Source of the DNA: an uncultured Eubacteriales bacterium
GTDB taxonomy: Bacteria > Bacillota > Clostridia > Christensenellales > Aristaeellaceae
Assembly (NCBI GenBank): GCA_900550955.1
Contig: URUF01000090.1
Coordinates: forward strand, 1-5,146
Length of the DNA stretch: 5,146 bases
Direction: 5' to 3'
Below are positions 5,101 to 5,146 of this stretch, piece after piece; the stretch's first letter is position 1; every line of letters begins with the position of its first letter. The notes under the pieces are model-generated. The model ran no database searches and was not told the DNA's origin. It worked only from the letters and a program-made list of their open reading frames with translations. The translations under genes and the position numbers were made by a program.

Positions 5101-5125
5101 AAAAGCTCGCCTGCGGCGATCTTTT
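5101..5125 (+). terminator. A/T-flanked hairpin, possible bidirectional terminator
   Basis: AAAAGCTCGCC (5101-5111) pairs with GGCGATCTTTT (5115-5125) around TGC, with a single C-T mismatch (5106/5120). A's on the left and T's on the right give a T-tract on both strands: TTTT after the plus-strand stem, TTTTT after the minus-strand stem. That is the usual form of a terminator working in both directions and suggests a convergent gene beyond the window, which cannot be seen. The remaining 21 bases to the window end hold nothing recognisable. Confidence 0.55.
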
Positions 5126-5146
5126 CCGCCGAAACAGGGTTCACCT

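Overview
The window is one co-directional, plus-strand catabolic operon from a GC-rich bacterium. It encodes the end of a TRAP transporter substrate-binding protein, both TRAP membrane subunits, an HpcH/HpaI-family aldolase, KduI and KduD. Strong AGGAGG-type ribosome binding sites before every complete gene, short gaps and GC-rich codon use fit a gut-type Clostridia (Bacillota, for example Oscillospirales or Christensenellales). That lineage is inferred from style only; no marker gene is present.

Layout. 1-419 holds the C-terminal part of dctP, cut by the window edge; its first ~50 bases are much more AT-rich than the rest. 420-681 is a 262-base non-coding gap packed with GC-rich hairpins, including two near-identical copies of one hairpin at its ends. 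682-1194 is dctQ (4-TM small subunit) and 1213-2496 is dctM (large permease subunit). 2516-3298 is the aldolase. 3299-3384 is a short gap with a 12-bp stem. 3385-4227 is kduI and 4242-5039 is kduD. A perfect 17-bp stem at 5058-5094 and a second A/T-flanked hairpin at 5101-5125 close the operon. No tRNA, rRNA, CRISPR array or mobile-element gene is visible.

How the genes fit together. The TRAP system would import an acidic sugar, plausibly a hexuronate or an unsaturated-uronate breakdown product. KduI isomerises 5-keto-4-deoxyuronate (DKI) to 2,5-diketo-3-deoxygluconate (DKII), and KduD reduces this to 2-keto-3-deoxygluconate (KDG). The usual next enzymes, KDG kinase and KDPG aldolase, are not in the window. 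A class II, metal-dependent pyruvate aldolase with its catalytic residues intact sits between transporter and kdu genes. The most interesting hypothesis is that it cleaves KDG (or a related keto-deoxy acid) directly to pyruvate plus an aldehyde. The second point of interest is the structured dctP-dctQ gap, which may set the ratio of binding protein to membrane subunits.
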